This document shows, piece after piece, positions 5,883-9,692 of a stretch of 9,692 nucleotides of DNA. The DNA is from Candidatus Woesearchaeota archaeon. GTDB lineage: Archaea > Nanobdellota > Nanobdellia > Woesearchaeales > WJKL01. The position numbers were made by a program, and so were the translations under genes. Every line of letters starts with the position of its first letter. The first letter of the stretch is position 1. The notes under the pieces are model-generated. The model saw nothing but the letters and a program-made list of their open reading frames with translations, was not told where the DNA came from and did not search any database. The stretch spans positions 1 to 9,692 of the forward strand of contig JAHWIT010000047.1 in assembly GCA_019322455.1 (NCBI GenBank), read 5' to 3'.

Positions 5883-7877
5883 ATGAATAGAAATTTGATA
5901 AAAATCCTGTATTTAATTGTTTTATTAGTTATACTGCCAGCAGCTTATGCTGGATCATGGTCAGGATATGTTTTTGACTCAGGAAGTTTGCCTTTGTCAG
6001 CAGTAAATGTTTCAGCGTATGATGCAGGTACTGATGCTTATGTAAGTTCAGCTTCAACAGACAGTGGAACTGGATTTTTTAATGTTACTAATATAGCGAA
6101 TTCTGTTTATTTAGTATCATCAAAAACAGGATATACAACTGATACAACACAGGCGCTTCCACCAGCAGGAACAAATGATTATATTTTACCATTTAATATT
6201 ACATTGTCGTTATTAAATCCTCCAGGGACGATATCAGGAACAGTAGACAATGAAACATCAGATACAATTGATGGAGCTACTGTAAGAGTGCTTGACGGAG
6301 GAAGTGAGGTTGATAGCACTACAACAAATGCTTTAGGATCATATACAATAACTGGTATATCTCATGGAACTTATACTGTTGAGGCTTCAGCAAGCGGTTA
6401 TATTACTCAGAGTATAGATAATGTTGTTGTAGAACCAGGACAAACTACAGATGTAGATTTTACATTATTGGTTCCTACAACTTGCACTGACAATGATGGA
6501 GATGGTTATGGTGCTGGATGCGCTTTAGGAGATGACTTTGATGATAATGATCCAGATAAATATCCAGGAGCTTCATGTTCAAGAAGTTGTTATAGTGGAT
6601 CAACTTATGATACAAGCGGAGCATGCACTGGTGGATCCTATACATGCGGTGGGGGAGGTTCATGCTTCCCTGCTGGAACTAAAATCTTGATGGAAGATGG
6701 AAGTAAAAATATTGAAGATGTTGAAGTAGGAGATAAGGTAATTGGATTTGATGGTCATAAAAATGTTTTAGTTGAGGTTCTTGAATTAGAATCTCCTGTG
6801 AGAGACCATATGTATACTCTTTATTTTGAGGATGGAAGCGAATTAGACTTAACAAGAGAGCATCCACTTTATACAGAGGAGGGCTGGAAATCACTTTCAC
6901 CTGAAGCAACAGCTGATGAAAATGCTCAACTTGAAGTAGATCAATTAAAGATTGGAGATAAGGTTTTGAATAAAGCAGGAAAATATGTTGAAATAGTTGA
7001 TATTGACTTTGTTAAAAAAATAGTTAAAACATATAATTTAAAGAAAGTATCAGAATATAATAATTTCTTTGCAAATGGATTCCTTGCTCATAATAAAGGA
7101 AGTTCAAGACACAGAGGAGACAGTTTTGATATTGAGGTATCAGAAGATACAATTGTTATACAGGAAATGCAGAAGAATGATTATGCTAATTTTGATTATG
7201 AAGGAGATTCACATAAGATGACTGTAGTTGGGTTAACAAAGACAAGTGCTACAATTAAGGTTGAAAGTATACCTGTTACAGTTACTCTTTATATTTTAGG
7301 AAGAATGGGATTTAATTTGGATGATGATTTAATGAATGATTTATTTATTACTTTGAAAAGCATAAGTAATAATAAAGCAGAATTTGAATTTGAAATGGCA
7401 GCACCTTCTGTTATACCTGAATTACCAATAGATTCGTTAGTTTCAGAAACAGAAGAAGATGTTGTAGATGTTCCTGAGCCAGAAAGAAATCCAATTACAA
7501 TTATTGTTGAGGATGCAGAGTATGTTCAAGGAGAAGAAGATAAAGAAGAAACTGTTCAAGACAGAATAAGGAATGTAATTATTTCTGTCAGAGAGAAGGT
7601 TATGGGAATATTATACTTAAAATATATCTTAGCTGGAGTAGGAGTATTGGTAGTTTTAATAGTAACAATAAGTGTTGCAACAAAGCTAAGATCAACTAAG
7701 AAAGTGTCAGCTAAGAAGAGAGAAGGAGTTTTTAAGAGAGCATGGACAAGAGTTGCTGACTTATTTTTTGGAGAAGAAGAGGATGTTTTTAGACAAGAAG
7801 TTGATAGAAGAGATGAGCTTAAATCACGATTAAGGGCATTAGAAAAGCAGATTAAGGATTTGAAGAAGGCAATTTAA
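5883..7877 (+). CDS. Membrane-anchored surface protein with an internal Hint autoprocessing domain
   Basis: 664 residues from ATG 5883, with a strong GGTGAG site three bases upstream. Order of parts: signal peptide (about 1-23, ending AAYA); two carboxypeptidase-regulatory-like beta domains (about 24-112 and 113-198); an Asp-rich MopE-like motif (203-230, DNDGDGYG then DDFDDNDPDKYPGA); a Cys-rich stretch ending in a GGGGS linker (232-260); a Hint domain (Cys261 to Asn404); a beta domain (about 405-510) of a type seen before the membrane anchor in DPANN-like surface proteins; an acidic stalk; one transmembrane helix (about 581-599); and a basic/coiled-coil cytoplasmic tail ending LRALEKQIKDLKKAI. 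The N-terminal half is therefore outside the cell, and the Hint domain lies between it and the anchor. Self-cleavage could release the ectodomain or join it to another molecule. It is co-translated with the secreted protein upstream, a likely partner. The overall biological role is unknown. Confidence 0.9.
   Translation: MNRNLIKILYLIVLLVILPAAYAGSWSGYVFDSGSLPLSAVNVSAYDAGTDAYVSSASTDSGTGFFNVTNIANSVYLVSSKTGYTTDTTQALPPAGTNDYILPFNITLSLLNPPGTISGTVDNETSDTIDGATVRVLDGGSEVDSTTTNALGSYTITGISHGTYTVEASASGYITQSIDNVVVEPGQTTDVDFTLLVPTTCTDNDGDGYGAGCALGDDFDDNDPDKYPGASCSRSCYSGSTYDTSGACTGGSYTCGGGGSCFPAGTKILMEDGSKNIEDVEVGDKVIGFDGHKNVLVEVLELESPVRDHMYTLYFEDGSELDLTREHPLYTEEGWKSLSPEATADENAQLEVDQLKIGDKVLNKAGKYVEIVDIDFVKKIVKTYNLKKVSEYNNFFANGFLAHNKGSSRHRGDSFDIEVSEDTIVIQEMQKNDYANFDYEGDSHKMTVVGLTKTSATIKVESIPVTVTLYILGRMGFNLDDDLMNDLFITLKSISNNKAEFEFEMAAPSVIPELPIDSLVSETEEDVVDVPEPERNPITIIVEDAEYVQGEEDKEETVQDRIRNVIISVREKVMGILYLKYILAGVGVLVVLIVTISVATKLRSTKKVSAKKREGVFKRAWTRVADLFFGEEEDVFRQEVDRRDELKSRLRALEKQIKDLKKAI
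6489..6572 (+). other. MopE-like Asp-rich metal-binding motif
   Basis: Residues 203-230 read DNDGDGYG, a short loop with Cys213, then DDFDDNDPDKYPGA. This matches the Cu-binding_MopE-type pattern (DxDGDGYG...DCDDxDPxxyPGA), except that the usual Cys of the DCDD part is Phe219. The motif is common in secreted proteins, and the D-x-D-G-D-G loop is calcium-like. Which metal is bound here is not known. Confidence 0.75.
6663..7094 (+). other. Hint (intein/hedgehog-like) autoprocessing domain
   Basis: Residues 261-404 (144 residues) of the anchored surface protein. It begins with Cys261 in CFPAGTKILMEDG, followed by the typical IEDVEVGDKVIG. Block B is Thr324-x-x-His327 (LTREHPLYT). The C-terminal block is TYNL...EYNNFFANGFLAHN, ending His403-Asn404. 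These match the catalytic Cys, the TxxH and the His-Asn pair of the Hint fold. There is no room for a homing endonuclease. The residue after Asn404 is Lys405, not Cys/Ser/Thr, so ordinary splicing is not expected. Cleavage at either end or thioester transfer, as in bacterial-intein-like domains, is the likelier chemistry. Confidence 0.88.
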
Positions 7878-9126
7878 TATCTAATTCTGTATTAATTGAT
7901 TCTTTTATTTTATTCTGAAGTTCTTCTTTGATATGCTCTATATTTATATTTTCTATTTTATCTTCTGTATCTGAGATATCTTTTCTTAATTTTTCTATCA
8001 TATTTAAATGATGTTCATGCTTATATTGTAATTCTTCTAATAAAGACATTGTTCTGTTTGTTTTTAATTTGTTGTTTAATCCTTCTTTGGTTTGCTTTAG
8101 GTTTTTATGTTCTTCTACAATATTTTTTAATTGTTCTTGTGTTATTTGTTGTATTCTTTCTAGTGTTTTTTCTCTTTTTTTGTCTCTTATATCTATTGAG
8201 TTTGATAAGATGCTTTTTTTCATGTTTTGAAGCAGTGTAATTATTTTAAGATCTTGGTCTTGTAATAATGCTTTGACTGGATTTTCAGCATATTCTTTAA
8301 CTAATCTATCATATTCTAATGTTACTCTTTGGAATTTCTTTAATGCTGGTGTTAATTGCGAGAATAATTCAATTATCTGGTTTTCAATGCTTCTTGTTTT
8401 TATATTAATATCATCTTTTTGCTGCTTTAATCTATTGAATTCATTGTATTCTTTGCTGTTTTTCAGGTGTTCTATTTTGGTTTCATCTTCCTGCTTCATT
8501 TTTTTGCTGTTTTCTAATCTTGTTTTTATCTGCTCTAATTCCTGCTTTAATCTTTCTTTCTTTTCAATTGATTTGATTAATATTTGGATATGGATCTTGA
8601 TTTCCTCTATTTTTTGTATTTTGTTTTTTTCAGCAACAGATTTTATTGATTTAACTGATTTGCTGAGACTGCTTATGTTTTTTGCAATAGCTTCTACTTG
8701 GTCTGGAAATAGATGCTGCACTGTGTAGAATGATTTTCCAGTATTTTTGCTTAATTCATCCAGCTTTTCAGTTATTTGAGAGCAGAAATTATTGCTTGTT
8801 TCATAATTAAAGTTTTGAGGAATTTCAACTTTGTCAATAAATTGGCTTAATACTCTTATATAATTTATTCTATTGCCTAAAACAACTTGTTTTACTTTTG
8901 GCTCTATTTTTTCTTCATCTTTAATATTAGCATTTTCTAGGTTAGTTATGTTTGATTTTATTGAGTTTATTTGCTCTGGGATACTGCTGAATACATCTTT
9001 TAGTTGAATATTGAATTTAGAATAGAGGGGTTCTGTTTTATTGAGAAACCATTGTTTGAGCTGTTCTGTAGAGATATCTTCCTTTTTTGGCTCTATTTTG
9101 AGTAGATTTTTGAGAAAATTGAACAT
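7852..9126 (-). CDS. Cytoplasmic coiled-coil protein of unknown function
   Basis: 424 residues, ATG at 9126-9124, stop at 7854-7852 (minus strand). It has no signal peptide or transmembrane segment; the N-terminus MFNFLKNLLK is amphipathic rather than secretory. Residues about 75-160 form a probable globular part with the recognisable stretch GNRINYIRVLSQFIDK (84-99). The segment TGKSF (129-133) resembles a P-loop only superficially and lacks the preceding glycines. Residues about 165-265 and 320-415 are long heptad-rich coiled coils loaded with Lys, Glu and Gln. The shape recalls SMC/SbcC-type arms but there is no ATPase head. I believe similar proteins occur in other archaea, without a known function. 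It is transcribed divergently from rnp4 and its last 26 bases overlap the end of the convergent surface-protein gene. Confidence 0.85.
   Translation of the reverse strand: MFNFLKNLLKIEPKKEDISTEQLKQWFLNKTEPLYSKFNIQLKDVFSSIPEQINSIKSNITNLENANIKDEEKIEPKVKQVVLGNRINYIRVLSQFIDKVEIPQNFNYETSNNFCSQITEKLDELSKNTGKSFYTVQHLFPDQVEAIAKNISSLSKSVKSIKSVAEKNKIQKIEEIKIHIQILIKSIEKKERLKQELEQIKTRLENSKKMKQEDETKIEHLKNSKEYNEFNRLKQQKDDINIKTRSIENQIIELFSQLTPALKKFQRVTLEYDRLVKEYAENPVKALLQDQDLKIITLLQNMKKSILSNSIDIRDKKREKTLERIQQITQEQLKNIVEEHKNLKQTKEGLNNKLKTNRTMSLLEELQYKHEHHLNMIEKLRKDISDTEDKIENINIEHIKEELQNKIKESINTELDIKLPSSNP
7901..7914 (+). terminator. Possible T-rich terminator for the surface-protein operon
   Basis: TCTTTTATTTTATT (7901-7914) lies 24 bases after the stop of the anchored surface protein. 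Archaeal termination commonly uses T-runs without a hairpin. The caveat is that this stretch is also coding DNA of the opposing coiled-coil gene, whose Lys/Glu codons make the plus strand T-rich throughout. Confidence 0.3.
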
Positions 9127-9190
9127 TTTATTGAGTTAAATTAAAGGTTATTTATAAAAATTTTTATATTAATATGCATTAATATTGAAT
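9127..9190. promoter_or_regulatory. Divergent leaderless promoter region between the coiled-coil gene and rnp4
   Basis: This 64-base, very AT-rich spacer contains TTTATAAA (9151-9158), a self-complementary TATA box. It is centred about 28 bases upstream of the minus-strand ATG. A second TATA-like element, TTTTTATATTAAT (9161-9173), is centred about 25 bases before ATG 9191. Neither gene has a Shine-Dalgarno sequence in front of it. The spacings therefore fit two leaderless transcripts starting at or next to the start codons. A direct repeat ATTAATAT (9168-9175, 9178-9185) with a 10-base period sits between the box and the rnp4 start; it could be chance in such AT-rich DNA. Confidence 0.55.
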
Positions 9191-9529
9191 ATGAAAAGGA
9201 AATATCAGAGAAAACCAGCAAAACATAAGGATATTGTGCTGGAGAGAATTAAGGTATTGTTTAGAGAAGCTAGGAATATGTTTAAAAGGGATCCTAAGTT
9301 AGCTAATAAATATGTTAAATTAGCTAGGGAATTAGCTATGAAGTATAAAGTGAAGATACCTTCTCATTTGAAAAGAAGATTCTGTAAGCATTGTTATTCT
9401 TATTTAGTTCCTTCTGTTAACTTAAGGGTTAGGACAAGAGAAGGAAAGGTTGTTTATTATTGTCTTAATTGCAAGAAGTATATGAGATTTCCTTATATTA
9501 GAGAAAAAAAGGCAAAGAAATCTTATTGA
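9191..9529 (+). CDS. rnp4: Ribonuclease P protein component 4 (Rpp21/Rpr2 family)
   Basis: 112 residues from ATG 9191. A TTG six bases earlier (9185) extends the frame by two residues, but the ATG fits the TATA spacing and the usual MKRK-like basic start better. Rnp4 is a protein subunit of archaeal RNase P, which removes the 5' leader of precursor tRNAs. It pairs with Rpp29 on the specificity part of the RNA. Family features visible here are a basic N-terminal helical part (ERIKVLFREARNMF, then LANKYVKLARELAMKYKVKIP) and a C-terminal zinc ribbon with Cys65-x2-Cys68 and Cys91-x2-Cys94 (RFCKHCYSYLVP and YYCLNCKKYMRFPY). The length is normal for the family. It is the clearest archaeal marker in the window. 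Confidence 0.95.
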   Translation: MKRKYQRKPAKHKDIVLERIKVLFREARNMFKRDPKLANKYVKLARELAMKYKVKIPSHLKRRFCKHCYSYLVPSVNLRVRTREGKVVYYCLNCKKYMRFPYIREKKAKKSY

Positions 9530-9530
9530 A

Positions 9531-9542
9531 TTTTTGATTTTT
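9531..9542 (+). terminator. Two T-runs after rnp4, possible terminator
   Basis: TTTTTGATTTTT (9531-9542) directly follows the rnp4 stop (9527-9529). Paired T-runs of this type are typical archaeal intrinsic terminators. The next gene starts only a few bases on, so read-through into it is also possible. Confidence 0.4.
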
Positions 9543-9547
9543 AGACG

Positions 9548-9692
9548 GTGAAAAAAGCAAAAGCTTTAAAAATAGCTTACTTTTCTTTGTTGCAAGGTAA
9601 AATGAAAGAACCAGATTATTATGGACGAGCAGGACAAATAAATGAAGGAACTGCTTATTTTAGACATTTGGATAATCTTGATTATTCTGGAT
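9548..9692 (+). CDS. Start of an unrecognised gene, 3'-truncated by the window edge
   Basis: The frame opens at GTG 9548, 18 bases after the rnp4 stop, and stays open to the end of the window (48 codons visible). The sequence begins KKAKALKIAYFSLLQGKMKE and continues with an acidic/aromatic stretch. An internal in-frame ATG at 9602 has AGGT three bases upstream and could be the real start. GTG 9548 has no Shine-Dalgarno in front of it and only a weak upstream AT element. No signal peptide or family is recognisable from this fragment. It is probably co-directional with rnp4 and may share its transcript. Confidence 0.55.
   Translation, partial: MKKAKALKIAYFSLLQGKMKEPDYYGRAGQINEGTAYFRHLDNLDYSG

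Noticed and set aside
5874..5885. Frameshift or TGA recoding joining the two surface genes into one protein
   Set aside because: The second gene has its own Shine-Dalgarno, ATG and signal peptide, and the first protein ends at a natural domain boundary. Two separate proteins explain the sequence better.
6475..6909. Minus-strand open frames opposite the MopE-like and Hint regions
   Set aside because: His/Tyr/Leu-rich shadows of a plus-strand gene with clear domains; no promoter or ribosome binding site.
6663..7094. Full splicing intein with homing endonuclease
   Set aside because: The domain is only 144 residues, there is no endonuclease motif, the host is not a typical intein-carrying enzyme, and the C-extein residue is Lys rather than Cys/Ser/Thr.
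8049..8728. Plus-strand open frames at 8049-8240 and 8273-8728
   Set aside because: They are the antisense of the coiled-coil gene. Their Phe/Leu/Ser/Cys-rich composition is what the reverse complement of Lys/Glu codons gives, and no start signals are present.
8735..8749. P-loop ATPase motif (TGKSF) in the coiled-coil protein
   Set aside because: Only T-G-K-S is present, without the Gly-x4 preceding part and without a Walker B or Q-loop elsewhere, so ATPase activity is not supported.

Overview
The window looks like a stretch of an AT-rich archaeal genome, probably from a small-genome DPANN-type lineage. Supporting signs are an archaeal RNase P protein (Rnp4/Rpp21 type), GGTGA-type Shine-Dalgarno sequences, and TATA-like boxes about 25-28 bases upstream of start codons (leaderless promoters). 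The large secreted multi-domain proteins also fit a DPANN-like archaeon. TGA is read as stop (5876-5878, 9527-9529). The exact phylum cannot be fixed from this sequence.

Layout: (1) 1-843, the 3' part of an unrecognised soluble protein whose reading frame is open through the left edge. (2) 845-2149, one base downstream, a predicted lipoprotein or membrane protein with beta-rich, barrel-like sequence. (3) 2192-5878, a 1228-residue secreted surface protein: Ig-like region, three four-cysteine modules with a lamin-tail domain between the second and third, two NEW3/CARDB-like domains and two carboxypeptidase-regulatory-like domains, with no membrane anchor. (4) 5883-7877, an anchored surface protein: signal peptide, two carboxypeptidase-regulatory-like domains, a MopE-like Asp-rich metal-binding motif, a 144-residue Hint (autoprocessing) domain, a membrane-proximal beta domain, one transmembrane helix and a charged cytoplasmic tail. 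(5) 7852-9126 on the minus strand, a long coiled-coil protein whose 3' end overlaps gene 4 by 26 bases. (6) 9191-9529, RNase P component Rnp4, transcribed divergently from gene 5 across a 64-base AT-rich promoter region. (7) 9548 to the right edge, the start of an unrecognised gene.

Genes 1-4 lie on the plus strand with gaps of 1, 42 and 4 bases and probably form one or two transcription units for cell-envelope components. Genes 3 and 4 are translationally coupled and share a domain family, so they are likely partners: one secreted, one anchored and carrying a self-cleaving domain. The Hint domain ends in His-Asn followed by Lys rather than Cys/Ser/Thr. That predicts cleavage or transfer rather than classical protein splicing, and it is the most interesting feature of the window. 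Genes 5 and 6 are a separate cytoplasmic pair. No rRNA, tRNA, insertion sequence or CRISPR array was seen, and there is no gene-free stretch over 300 bases.
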